NCBI RefSeq assembly: GCF_000012365.1
Contig: NC_007650.1
Coordinates: 248,001 to 312,000 of the forward strand
DNA: 64,000 nt
From: Burkholderia thailandensis E264
Lineage (GTDB): Bacteria > Pseudomonadota > Gammaproteobacteria > Burkholderiales > Burkholderiaceae
Direction: 5' to 3'
Position numbers and translations under genes: made by a program. Shown here one piece after another: positions 26,064 through 35,001 of this stretch. The number at the start of each line of letters is the position of its first letter. Position 1 is the stretch's first letter. The notes under the pieces were generated by a model. That model was not told where the DNA came from, did no database searches, and saw only the letters and a list, made by a program, of their open reading frames with translations.

Positions 26064-28961
26064 ATGATGAATCGATTCGTCAGGCTGGGCGCGGCGATGG
26101 CCGTCGCATGCGCGCTCGCAGCTTGTGGAGGGGATGACGGCAGCCCTGCCGCGACGGCGTCTTCATTCGCCGAGGCGGGCGCGAACGGCGCCGCCCCCGA
26201 TGCGGCCAATGCAGCGCAAGCGGACGGCGCGATCCGCGCCGGATCGCTGACCCAATACGTCGATCCGCTGATCGGCACGCTCGCGAGCAATTCGCCGAAT
26301 CCGGTGCCGGCCGGGCAGGCGGGCAGTGTCGTGCCGGCCGCGGGCCTGCCGTCGGGCATGGTTCAATGGGCGCCGGATACGAACACGACACCCGCGCCCC
26401 CCGACAGCAAGGAGCCCGGCTCGCCCGCCGGCTACTACTACGATCTGAACGTGATCCACGGCTTCAGCGTCACGCACATGAGCGGCGCGGGCTGCGCGGG
26501 CAACAACGGCGAGTTCCCGGTGATGCCGACCACCGACGCGGCGAAGCTCGTGCCAACCTTCAGTCATGCGAACGAAACGGCGAAGCCGGGCTATTACTCG
26601 GTGCTGCTCGACTCGCAGATCAAGGTCGAGCTGACGGCGACGCTGCGCACGGGCTTCGGCCGCTTCGCGTATCCGGCCGGCAAGCCCGCGATGCTCGTGA
26701 TCGATGCGACGCGCACGAACACGAAGACCACGACGAGCGGCGCGATCACGCGCGTGTCGTCGACCGCGATTTCCGGCAGCACGGTGGGCGGCGGCTTCTG
26801 CGGCAATTCGGTGCCGGTGCCCGTGTATTTCTATGCGACGTTCGATCGGCCGTTCGCGTCGACTTCGTCGATCTCGCGCGGCGTGGCGAAGCTCGCGTTC
26901 GACTCGGGCGCGACCGTGCAGATGAAGATCGGGATCTCGTACGTGAGCGTCGACAACGCGAAGGCGAACCTCGACGCCGAAAACAAGACGTGGGATTTCG
27001 ACGGCGTGCGCGCGCTTGCCGATGCGACATGGAACGACCGGCTCGGCGCGATCCGCGTGTCGAGCACCGATGCCGACGCGCTGAAGAAGTTCTATACCGC
27101 CTTCTATCACGCGCTGTGGGCGCCGAGCGTGTTCAGCGACGTCAACGGCCAGTACATCGGCTTCGACAAGCAGGTGCACACGGTCGCGAAAGGTCAGGCC
27201 GCGCAGTATTCGAGCTTCTCGGGCTGGGACGTCTATCGCTCGCTGATCCAGTTGAAGGCGGTGCTGTTTCCGCGCGAGACGAGCGACATGATCCAGTCGC
27301 TCGTCAACGATGCGGACCAGTGCGGCGCGATTCCGCACTGGGTGAACGACAACGTCGAGGACGGCGTGATGCCGGGCGACGCGGGTTCGCTGATGGTGTC
27401 GAGCGCGTATGCGTTCGGCGCGCGCGAGTTCGACGCGCGCGGCGCGCTCGCGCACATGATCAGGATGGCGAACATACCCGGCACCGCGTGCGCGGGCGTG
27501 ACGACCAACGGCGGACGCGCGAGCTATTTGCAGACGGGCTACATCACGAGCGGGGAATGGGGGATTGCGTCGTCGACGCTCGAATACACGAGCAGCGACT
27601 TCGCGATCTCGCGCTTCGCGCTCGCGCTCGGCGACACCGCCACGCACAAGATGCTGCTCGGGCGCTCCGCATACTGGCAGAACCTGCTGAACGCGTCGAC
27701 TCCGCCGCTGATTGCCGCGCGCCAATCGAACGGCGGGTGGATCGCCGAAACGCCGGGCAGCACCGACAACTACGTCGAGGGCAACGCCGAGCAGTACACG
27801 TGGATGGTGCCGTACGATCCTGCCGGCCTGTTTGCGCAGCTCGGCGGCAATCAGGCGGTCGTGCCGCGACTCGACAAGTTCTTCACGGTGCTGAACGCGG
27901 GGATGAGCCTGCCGAATTTCTACATGGGCAACGAGCCGACGTTCGAGGTGCCGTGGCTGTACAACTGGGCGGGCTCGCCGTCCGGCACGCAGCGCGTGGT
28001 CCGGCAGATCATGCAGACCGCGTTCAGCACGAAGCCCGACGGGCTGCCCGGCAACGACGATCTCGGCGCGGTGTCGGGCTGGTACGTGTGGGCCGCGCTC
28101 GGGCTGTACCCGCAGATTCCGGGCGTCGGGGGCTTCGCGATCGGCAGTCCGCAATTCCACGCGATCGACGTGCGGCTCGGCAGCGGCAAGACGCTGAAGA
28201 TCCGCGCGCCGGGCGCGCCCGCGTCGGGCTACGTGCAGAGCGTCGCCGTGAACGGCCGCGCGCAGACGAGCCCGTGGATCGCGCTCGATGCGCTCGAGGG
28301 CGGCGCGGTGATGCACTTCAAGATGGGCGGCGCGCCGTCGCAATGGGGCGCGGGCGAGGCGCCGCCGTCGTTCGGCGTGCCCATCGCGCGCGATGTGGTG
28401 GACAGCTTCAACAACCGCGGCATCAGCGCCGACGGCGCGACGAACGCCGACGGCCAGGGCGCCGATTTCGACGGCAGCCTGTTCAGCTACTCGGCGAACG
28501 CGCTCGCGCAGGCGGGCGTGCGGCCAGGCGCGCCGTTCACATACGGCGGCGCGAGCTTCGTGCTTGGCGGCGCGTCTTCGCTCGACAACGCGGTGACGGT
28601 CGGCCAGACCGTGATGCTGCCGCCGGGCTCGGCGGGCACGAGCGTCGTCGTGCTCGGCGCGTCGAACAACGGGCCCAGCACGGGCGTCGCGCGCGTGAAC
28701 TTCGCGGACGGGACGAGCGCGCAGGTCATGCTGTCGTTCGACGACTGGACGCTGAACGGCGGCAGCGCGGGCGCGAAATCGGCGATCGCGGTGACGAGCG
28801 CCTATCGCAATGCCGGCAACGGTCAGAAAGATAACGTGAAGACCTATATCTTCGCGCAGAAGATTCCGGTGCCGGCCGGCAAGATCGTGACGAGCGTCAC
28901 GCTGCCGAGGCAGGTAAGCGCGGGCAAGATGCACGTGTTCGGCATCGGCGTCGCGGCTTGA
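26064..28961 (+). CDS. GH92 family alpha-mannosidase, lipoprotein
   Basis: 965 residues. A lipoprotein signal with lipobox LAAC (residues about 17-20 of MMNRFVRLGAAMAVACALA...) predicts lipid anchoring. The body follows the GH92 pattern: YVDPLIGT near the start, GFSVTHMSGAGC, the (alpha/alpha)6 catalytic domain with GWDVYRSLIQL, YVEGNAEQYTWMVPYD, NEPTFEVPWLYNWAG and GNDDLGAVSGWYVWAALG, which includes the Glu/Asp catalytic and calcium-site residues. GH92 enzymes remove alpha-linked mannose from glycans. A C-terminal extension (~residues 790-965) looks like an extra beta-sandwich. A second ATG three bases on (26067) has better Shine-Dalgarno spacing. Confidence 0.92.
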   Translation: MMNRFVRLGAAMAVACALAACGGDDGSPAATASSFAEAGANGAAPDAANAAQADGAIRAGSLTQYVDPLIGTLASNSPNPVPAGQAGSVVPAAGLPSGMVQWAPDTNTTPAPPDSKEPGSPAGYYYDLNVIHGFSVTHMSGAGCAGNNGEFPVMPTTDAAKLVPTFSHANETAKPGYYSVLLDSQIKVELTATLRTGFGRFAYPAGKPAMLVIDATRTNTKTTTSGAITRVSSTAISGSTVGGGFCGNSVPVPVYFYATFDRPFASTSSISRGVAKLAFDSGATVQMKIGISYVSVDNAKANLDAENKTWDFDGVRALADATWNDRLGAIRVSSTDADALKKFYTAFYHALWAPSVFSDVNGQYIGFDKQVHTVAKGQAAQYSSFSGWDVYRSLIQLKAVLFPRETSDMIQSLVNDADQCGAIPHWVNDNVEDGVMPGDAGSLMVSSAYAFGAREFDARGALAHMIRMANIPGTACAGVTTNGGRASYLQTGYITSGEWGIASSTLEYTSSDFAISRFALALGDTATHKMLLGRSAYWQNLLNASTPPLIAARQSNGGWIAETPGSTDNYVEGNAEQYTWMVPYDPAGLFAQLGGNQAVVPRLDKFFTVLNAGMSLPNFYMGNEPTFEVPWLYNWAGSPSGTQRVVRQIMQTAFSTKPDGLPGNDDLGAVSGWYVWAALGLYPQIPGVGGFAIGSPQFHAIDVRLGSGKTLKIRAPGAPASGYVQSVAVNGRAQTSPWIALDALEGGAVMHFKMGGAPSQWGAGEAPPSFGVPIARDVVDSFNNRGISADGATNADGQGADFDGSLFSYSANALAQAGVRPGAPFTYGGASFVLGGASSLDNAVTVGQTVMLPPGSAGTSVVVLGASNNGPSTGVARVNFADGTSAQVMLSFDDWTLNGGSAGAKSAIAVTSAYRNAGNGQKDNVKTYIFAQKIPVPAGKIVTSVTLPRQVSAGKMHVFGIGVAA

Positions 28962-29427
28962 CGTCGGCGCGGGCGTCATGCGTCGGCATGGCGCCCGCAT
29001 CGCCGCTGCTCGGAACGGGAACGGCGGCGAAGGGCCGGGACGGATCGCGTCGCCGCGAATCGATTCGACGGGCGGCAGGCTTGCCGTCGCGTGCCTCGGG
29101 CGCGGCGCAATGCGGCGGCGGTCGCGGCCGGCCATTGCTTATTGCGCCGTTCGTCTTCATGTCGCCCGTCCGAGTATGCCGGTCTCCGGAATGGCGCTCT
29201 CCGGTCAATTGGGTATTTGAGATTTTATCTCGATGTTTTGATTTGGTAATCGAGTGACGCGACAGTAAACAAAAACAAGATTAATTGATCGTATTATTCG
29301 GTCGCAAAAAAGCCGTTTGAAGCGCTGTCCGATACCGCTTTCCGCTCCGCCCTTCAGGCACCCCATTCCCCTTGCAGGCAGCCGGTCCGGACCGATCGTC
29401 CGTCGCGCCGTCGATCCCGATTCGCCG

Positions 29428-29460
29428 CGCCTGAAAAACTGTTCGAGGCGTTTTTTTTTT
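29428..29460 (+). terminator. Weak stem with T10 run, possible terminator
   Basis: CGCCT and AGGCG flank a 13-nt loop, followed by ten T residues. The stem is only 5 bp, but the T-run is the longest homopolymer noticed in the window. It would separate GH92 transcription from the isonitrile operon. Confidence 0.35.
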
Positions 29461-29534
29461 GACCGTCATGTAAGCAAATTCTCCGAACAGTTATTTCGAT
29501 TAATTCGTGTTTTTCGGATTTAGAATGAAAAATA

Positions 29535-29579
29535 GAATTCGACCTCGCCATTAACCATTGATAAGCGAGGTCGAAATTC
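29535..29579 (+). promoter_or_regulatory. Leader hairpin that encloses the isnA ribosome-binding site
   Basis: A perfect 10-bp stem (TCGACCTCGC at 29539-29548 with its complement at 29565-29574), extended by four pairs past a one-base bulge, ends right at the isnA start codon. The Shine-Dalgarno GAGG (29567-29570) lies inside the right arm. A TAGAAT -10-like box at 29521 would start the transcript at about 29533, directly before the hairpin. Translational gating is inferred. Confidence 0.6.
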
Positions 29580-30641
29580 ATGAAATGCGACCGGAACAAC
29601 GAGATTGCGCTGGCGGTCCTGGGCGAGATCCTCAGGATTCACCGGCGATATCCGGAATACACGACGGATTCGGACATCCGTCACGAGGTCGAGCAGATCC
29701 ACGCGGTTCAGCTCCCGAGAATCCGTGCGTTCGTCGACGCGGCGCGGCCGATCGAATTCGTGTTGCCCGCGTTCCCGGCGAAATCGCCGAATCCGAACAA
29801 GGTGCTGGGGCGCCTGCCCGACATGGCCGAACGCCTGTCGCTGTCATTCCTGAACGAGCTGTGCGAGCGGATTCGCGGCTTCCATGCACCCGGCGCGAAG
29901 CTGACGATCTGCTCGGACGGCCGCGTGTTCGGCGATCTGATTCGCGTCGACGACCGCGACATCACCGCGTATCAGCATGCGCTCAGGCAACTCATCGCGG
30001 CGCTGCGGGCGGATCATCTGTCGACCTACAACCTGGAGAACTTCGAGGCATTCGCGCGACGCGCGTCGAATTTCGACGACATGCGGCGACGGCTCGTCGG
30101 CGAATTCGCCGATCCGATCGACGCGATCAAGCAGAAGCTGATGCGCGAGGAGGAGGGCACGCTGTTGTACCGCGCGATCACCCGCTTCATGTTCGAGGAC
30201 GGCTTCACGCCCGACTATCGTGGCTCGAAAGCCGCGCTGCAGAAGGATTCGAAAACGCGCGCGCTCGGCGTGATCCAGCGCAGTTGGGCTTGGGGCGCGC
30301 TGCTCGCGACGCGGTTCCCGGATGCGATCCGCTTGTCGATCCATCCGCAGCCGGCCGCGAGCCTGAAGATCGGCGTCCACATGATGCCGACGCGCGACAG
30401 CTGGCTGACGCCTTGGCACGGCGTCGCGGTCGACCTCGGCGATCAGTTCGCGCTGATGAAGCGCCGCGATGTCGAACTGCTCGGCGGGCGCGTTGCGATG
30501 CGCGACGGCCGGCCCAGCCACTACGAAATCGAGCGCTCGCGCGTCGCCGGCGACGGCCTCCTTCCGCTTGCCGCCGCCGGCGGCGCACGCGCGCCAGCCG
30601 ATGCCGCCCACGCCCTGATCGCATCCGAGGAGGCTGTATGA
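29580..30641 (+). CDS. Isonitrile (isocyanide) synthase, PvcA/IsnA/DIT1 family
   Basis: 353 residues. The family hallmark FPAKSPNPNKVLG (about residues 62-74) and downstream LTICSDGRVFGD and MMPTRDSWLTPWHGVAV identify a PvcA/IsnA-type enzyme. Known members convert the alpha-amino group of L-Tyr or L-Trp to an isonitrile using ribulose 5-phosphate as carbon donor. The length fits the family (about 330). It is the first of six tightly packed genes and overlaps isnB by ATGA (4 nt). The ribosome-binding site GAGG lies 9 nt upstream, within a hairpin. Tyr versus Trp preference cannot be read from the sequence; downstream phenol and catechol enzymes favour Tyr (inference). Confidence 0.92.
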   Translation: MKCDRNNEIALAVLGEILRIHRRYPEYTTDSDIRHEVEQIHAVQLPRIRAFVDAARPIEFVLPAFPAKSPNPNKVLGRLPDMAERLSLSFLNELCERIRGFHAPGAKLTICSDGRVFGDLIRVDDRDITAYQHALRQLIAALRADHLSTYNLENFEAFARRASNFDDMRRRLVGEFADPIDAIKQKLMREEEGTLLYRAITRFMFEDGFTPDYRGSKAALQKDSKTRALGVIQRSWAWGALLATRFPDAIRLSIHPQPAASLKIGVHMMPTRDSWLTPWHGVAVDLGDQFALMKRRDVELLGGRVAMRDGRPSHYEIERSRVAGDGLLPLAAAGGARAPADAAHALIASEEAV

Positions 30642-31549
30642 GCGACTTTTTCCTGCAGCGAGCGGTGTCGCTCGAACCGTTGACGAGCGACGCCGGCGAG
30701 CCCTGTTCGTTCGGCGTGCTCGTGAAGCCGCGCCGCGCGGGCATGCATGTCGGCGAGCTGTCGATCGAGTGGCTGCGTGCGCTGGTGCGCAGCCAGCAGC
30801 TCGTCGTGCTGCGCGGCTTCGACAGCTTCGTCGACGCGGCAAGCATGACGCGCTATTGCGCGACGTTCGGTGAAATCATGATGTGGCCGTTCGGCGCGGT
30901 GCTCGAACTGCTCGAGCAGGCCGACCCCGTCGATCACGTGTTCGCGAGCAGCTACGTGCCGCTGCACTGGGACGGCATGTATCTGGAGACCGTGCCGGAA
31001 TTCCAGGTGTTCCAGTGCGTGCAGGCGATCGGCGAAGCGGACGGCGGGCGCACGACGTTCTCGAGCACGGCCGAGGCGTTGCGCATCGCCACGCCGCAGA
31101 CGCGCGCGCTCTGGCAGCGCGCGCACGGCCGCTACCAACGCACGGTCGAGCTATACAGCAACACCGTCGAAGCGCCGATCGTCGAAAGGCATCCGCGCCG
31201 CGAATTCCCGATCCTGCGCTTTTGCGAGCCGTCGATCGCGGACGATCCGACATTCATCAATCCGTCCCGCTACACATTCGGCGGCATCGCCGACGGCGAG
31301 CAGGATGCGCTGCTCGGCAGCCTGAAGCGCGCGCTCTACGATCCGCGCGCGCACTATGCGCACCGCTGGCAGACGGGCGACGTCGCGTTCACCGACAACT
31401 TCACGCTGCTGCACGGCCGCGAGCGCTTCACGAGCCGCACCGGCCGCCATCTGCGCCGCGTGCACATTCACGGCGAACCGCCGCTGCGCAACCCGCACCT
31501 GTCGAAGCAGCCGCGCGATGCGGCGGCCGGCGCGGCCGCGGCTGCCTGA
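30638..31549 (+). CDS. Fe(II)/2-oxoglutarate-dependent oxygenase, PvcB/IsnB type
   Basis: 303 residues of the TauD/TfdA superfamily. The metal triad is visible as HWD in YVPLHWDGMYLE (about residue 110) and the distal His in NFTLLHGRERF; the 2-oxoglutarate-binding Arg is expected among the C-terminal residues GRHLRRVHIHG. PvcB/IsnB enzymes act on the isonitrile amino acid made by PvcA/IsnA, by desaturation with or without decarboxylation to a vinyl isonitrile. The 4-nt overlap with the isonitrile synthase gene supports coupled synthesis. Confidence 0.9.
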   Translation: MSDFFLQRAVSLEPLTSDAGEPCSFGVLVKPRRAGMHVGELSIEWLRALVRSQQLVVLRGFDSFVDAASMTRYCATFGEIMMWPFGAVLELLEQADPVDHVFASSYVPLHWDGMYLETVPEFQVFQCVQAIGEADGGRTTFSSTAEALRIATPQTRALWQRAHGRYQRTVELYSNTVEAPIVERHPRREFPILRFCEPSIADDPTFINPSRYTFGGIADGEQDALLGSLKRALYDPRAHYAHRWQTGDVAFTDNFTLLHGRERFTSRTGRHLRRVHIHGEPPLRNPHLSKQPRDAAAGAAAAA

Positions 31550-31574
31550 CGCATTCGCCGACGGAGGAACGATC

Positions 31575-33080
31575 ATGACGTTGATGACGGGAAACGACTA
31601 TCTCGACAGCCTGCGCGACGGGCGCAACGTGTATCTCGGCGGCGAACGGATCGCCGACGTCACGTCGCACCGCGCGTTTCGCAACGCGGCGCGCAGCATC
31701 GCTTCGCTGTACGACGCATTGCACGGCGAGCATCGCGAGCGGCTGACCGCGCCCGACAGGCACGGGCAGATCACGCACCGCTTCTTCAAGCCGAGCGAAT
31801 CGGCCGACGATCTGCTCGCCGCGCAGGACGCGATCGAGCTGTGGTCGAGGATGACCTACGGCTTCATGGGCCGCACGCCCGACTACAAGGCGGCGTTCAT
31901 GTCGGGGCTCGAGGCGGGCGCCGACTATTACGGCGACTTTCGCCGCAACGCGGCCGACTGGTACAAGCGCTTCGCGGGCAGCGGCCTGTATCTGAATCAC
32001 GCGATCATCAATCCGCCGCTCGATCGCAGCAAGGCGATCCACGACATGCGCGACGTGTTCGTGCACGTCGTCGGCGAGACCGACAGCGGGATCGTCGTGA
32101 GCGGCGTGAAGATGCTCGCGACAGCGGGCGCGCTCACCAACGCGACGTTCGTCGCGCCCGTCGCATCGGCGCTGCTCGAGCCCGGCAAGGCCGACGATTT
32201 CGCCGTCGTGTTCTTCGCGCGGATGGATAACCCGGGCCTGAGCCTGATGTGCCGGCCCTCGTACGAAGCGGCCGCGACGAGCCCGTTCGACGCGCCGCTG
32301 TCGAGCCGCTTCGACGAGAACGACGGCGTGTTGATCTTCGATCGCGCGTTGATTCCGTGGGAAGACGTGCTCGTCTATCGCGACGTGAAGCGCGCCACGG
32401 GCTTCTATGCGGCGTCGGGCTTCGCGAATCTCTACAACTTCCAGTCGGGAATCCGGCTCGCGGTGAAGCTCGAATTGATGATCGGCCTGCTGTCGCTCGG
32501 CACGCAAGCGAACGGCACCCAATCGTTTCGCGGCATTCAGGCGGCGCTCGGCGAGCTGATCGCGCTATGGCACCTGCTGAAGACGATCACGTCCGCGATG
32601 GCGCGCGATCCCGAGCGCGCGCCGAGCGGCGTCGTCGTGCCGAAGCTCCAGTATGCGAGCGCGCTGCGCATTCAGGTGCCGCAGATCTGGAAGCGCGTGC
32701 GCGAGTTGATGGAGACCGCGCTCGGCGGCTCGCCGCTCGTCACCGTGTCCGGCGCGGCCGATCTGCTCGATCCGCAGGTGAAGGGGCTGATCGACGCGTA
32801 CTACCGCGGCGCGGCGCTCGAACCGGCGCAGCGGATCAAGCTCTTCAAGCTGATCTGGGATGCAACCGGCAGCGAGTTCGGCTCGCGTCATTCGGTCTAC
32901 GAAACGCATTACTCCGGCAACTTCGACCAGATCCGGCTCGACTCGCTGACATGGGCGACCCGGTCCGGCCAGCTCGCCGACTGCGAGGCGTTCGCGCGGC
33001 ACTGCATGGACGACTACGACGCGTCGGGCTGGCTGCGAGGCCCGTGGCAGCACGGCCGAAGCACGCCGCTCGAACCCTGA
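31575..33080 (+). CDS. FADH2-dependent aromatic hydroxylase, HpaB/PvcC type
   Basis: 501 residues; full-length match to the 4-hydroxyphenylacetate 3-monooxygenase oxygenase component by pattern: MTGNDYLDSLRDGRNVYLGG at the start, HRFFKPSESADDLL, RMTYGFMGRTPDYKA, and the C-terminal helical region with GSEFGSRHSVYETHYSG. It ortho-hydroxylates a phenol to a catechol with FADH2 supplied by a separate reductase. In Pseudomonas pvc operons the homologous PvcC acts on the tyrosine-derived isonitrile. No HpaC-type flavin reductase is encoded here, so one must be borrowed. Start has GGAGG upstream. Confidence 0.92.
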   Translation: MTLMTGNDYLDSLRDGRNVYLGGERIADVTSHRAFRNAARSIASLYDALHGEHRERLTAPDRHGQITHRFFKPSESADDLLAAQDAIELWSRMTYGFMGRTPDYKAAFMSGLEAGADYYGDFRRNAADWYKRFAGSGLYLNHAIINPPLDRSKAIHDMRDVFVHVVGETDSGIVVSGVKMLATAGALTNATFVAPVASALLEPGKADDFAVVFFARMDNPGLSLMCRPSYEAAATSPFDAPLSSRFDENDGVLIFDRALIPWEDVLVYRDVKRATGFYAASGFANLYNFQSGIRLAVKLELMIGLLSLGTQANGTQSFRGIQAALGELIALWHLLKTITSAMARDPERAPSGVVVPKLQYASALRIQVPQIWKRVRELMETALGGSPLVTVSGAADLLDPQVKGLIDAYYRGAALEPAQRIKLFKLIWDATGSEFGSRHSVYETHYSGNFDQIRLDSLTWATRSGQLADCEAFARHCMDDYDASGWLRGPWQHGRSTPLEP

Positions 33081-33104
33081 CATTTTCATTTTCGAGGAGC
33101 AATC

Positions 33105-34973
33105 ATGTGCGGCATCACCGGATGGATCGATTTCTCCCGCGATCTGCGCAACGAAGCGCCGATCGTCGGCACGATGACCGATACGCTCGCGCGCCGCGGG
33201 CCCGATGCGCGCGGCGTGTGGCTCGACACGCACGCCGCGCTGGGGCACCGGCGGCTGTCGATCATCGATCTCGAGCGCGGCGCGCAGCCGATGCTCACGC
33301 CCGAGCGCGGGCCGCGCGGCTTGCCGCGCGCGGTCATCTCGTATGCGGGCGAGACCTACAACTTCCGTGAACTGCGGGCCGAGCTGGGCGCGCTCGGCCA
33401 CCGGTTCGACACGCACTGCGACACCGAGGTCGTGCTGCGCGCGTATCTCGAATGGGGCGCGGCGTTCGTCGATCGCCTCAACGGGATGTACTCGATCGCG
33501 ATCTGGGACACGGCGCGCGACGAGTTGCTGCTCGTGCGCGACCGGCTCGGCGTGAAGCCGCTGTTCTATTATCCGACGGCGGACGGCGTGATCTTCGGCT
33601 CCGAGCCGAAGGCGATCCTCGCGCATCCGGACGTGCGCGCGCGCACGTCGTCGGAGGGGTTGTGCGACGCGCTGCTGTTCCTGCGCACGCCGGGGCAGGT
33701 GCCGTTCTCCGGGATGCGCGAGGTGAAACCCGGCCATCTGCTGCGCGTGCGGCGCGGCGGCCTCGTCGAGGAACGCTATTGGGCGCTCGAAGCGCGCCCG
33801 CACACGGACGACTTGCCGACGACGATCGCGACGATCCGCGCGTTGCTCGACGACATCGTGTCGCGCCAGATGATCTCCGACGTGCCGCTGTGCGCGCTGC
33901 TGTCGGGCGGCGTCGATTCGAGCACCGTCGCCGCGCTCGCGCAGAAGCAGCGGCGCGCGAACGGCGGCGGCGCGCTGGCGACGTTCTGCGTCGATTTCAC
34001 CGGCCACACGCGGAACTTCCGCGCCGATCCGATCCGGCCCACCGCCGATGCGCCGTTCGCGCTGGAAGTCGCTCGGCACATCGGCAGCGACCATCACACG
34101 ATCGAGCTGGACCAGGCGGGGCTGCTCGATCCTCAGGTACGCGAAACGGTGCTGCGCGCGTGGGACTTGCCGTTCAACTTCGCCGATCTCGACGTTTCGC
34201 TGTACCGCCTGTTCGCCGAGGTCCGCCAGCATGCGAGCGTCGCGCTGTCCGGCGAGGCGGCCGACGAGATCTTCGGCGGCTACCTGTGGTTCTCCGATCC
34301 CGTCGCGCGCCGCGCGCAGACCTTTCCGTGGCTCAAGCTGGGCGCGCATCGCGGGCTCGATCCGCGCGCGCTGTTTCACCGGGCTTTCATCGACGAGCTG
34401 AAACTCGGCGAATACGAAGCGCAGCTCTATCGCGCGGCGCTCGCCGAGGTGCCGCGTCTCGACGGCGAGAGCGCGGAGGACCGCCGCACGCGCGAGCTGC
34501 ACTATCTGACGCTCACGCGCTGGCTGCCGGTGCTGCTCGACAAGAAAGACCGGATGGGGATGGCGAGCGGCCTGGAAGGACGCGTGCCGTTTTGCGATCA
34601 CCGGCTCGTCGAGTACGTGTTCAACATCCCGTGGTCGATGAAGACGTTCAGCGGCCAGGAGAAGGCGTTGCTGCGCGCGGCGGCGGCCGACCTGCTGCCC
34701 GATTCGGTGCTGAGCCGCAAAAAGGCCGCGTATCCGTCGATTCAGACGCCGGGCTACGACCGCGGCCTGATCGAGCGGCTGAATCGCGCGATCGCGGCCG
34801 GCCGCGCGCCGCTCGAGCCTTTCATCGACGCCGGCGCGTTGCGCAACCTGACCGCGAAGACCGCCACCGGCAGCCTTTCGGAATTCGAACGAATCCTGCT
34901 GGAGTCGAGCAGCCGGCTCAACGACTGGCTCGACCTCTATCGTGTCGAGCTCGACGGCGTGCCGGCGGGCTGA
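33105..34973 (+). CDS. Glutamine-dependent asparagine synthetase-type amidotransferase (AsnB-like)
   Basis: 622 residues. Cys2 after the initiator Met (MCGITGW) is the class II glutaminase nucleophile; RRGPDARGVW and HRRLSIIDLERGAQPM are conserved glutaminase motifs. The synthetase half has the PP-loop LSGGVDSSTVAAL (about residue 267) and KKDRMGMASGLEGRVPF. Both halves look intact, so it could use Gln and ATP to adenylate and amidate a carboxylate. Inside an isonitrile operon the substrate is more likely a pathway intermediate than aspartate; AsnB relatives also close lactams in natural-product pathways (family knowledge). Gap to the previous gene is 24 nt. Confidence 0.9.
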   Translation: MCGITGWIDFSRDLRNEAPIVGTMTDTLARRGPDARGVWLDTHAALGHRRLSIIDLERGAQPMLTPERGPRGLPRAVISYAGETYNFRELRAELGALGHRFDTHCDTEVVLRAYLEWGAAFVDRLNGMYSIAIWDTARDELLLVRDRLGVKPLFYYPTADGVIFGSEPKAILAHPDVRARTSSEGLCDALLFLRTPGQVPFSGMREVKPGHLLRVRRGGLVEERYWALEARPHTDDLPTTIATIRALLDDIVSRQMISDVPLCALLSGGVDSSTVAALAQKQRRANGGGALATFCVDFTGHTRNFRADPIRPTADAPFALEVARHIGSDHHTIELDQAGLLDPQVRETVLRAWDLPFNFADLDVSLYRLFAEVRQHASVALSGEAADEIFGGYLWFSDPVARRAQTFPWLKLGAHRGLDPRALFHRAFIDELKLGEYEAQLYRAALAEVPRLDGESAEDRRTRELHYLTLTRWLPVLLDKKDRMGMASGLEGRVPFCDHRLVEYVFNIPWSMKTFSGQEKALLRAAAADLLPDSVLSRKKAAYPSIQTPGYDRGLIERLNRAIAAGRAPLEPFIDAGALRNLTAKTATGSLSEFERILLESSSRLNDWLDLYRVELDGVPAG

Positions 34974-35001
34974 TCCCTTGACGAACTTCTGGAGCGAACT
35001 G

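Larger units (their letters stand above)
28962..29579. other. Intergenic region before the isonitrile operon
   Basis: GC-rich to about 29200, then strongly AT-rich. Contains a weak terminator with a T10 run (29428-29460), a TAGAAT -10-like box (29521-29526) and the leader hairpin of the next gene. No gene is seen. The composition change may mark the border of a transferred or separately regulated segment (inference). Confidence 0.55.

Noticed and set aside
26163..29135. Large minus-strand frame opposite the GH92 gene
   Set aside because: Product is Arg/His/Ala-rich with no recognisable motif, whereas the plus strand has a lipoprotein signal and GH92 motifs.
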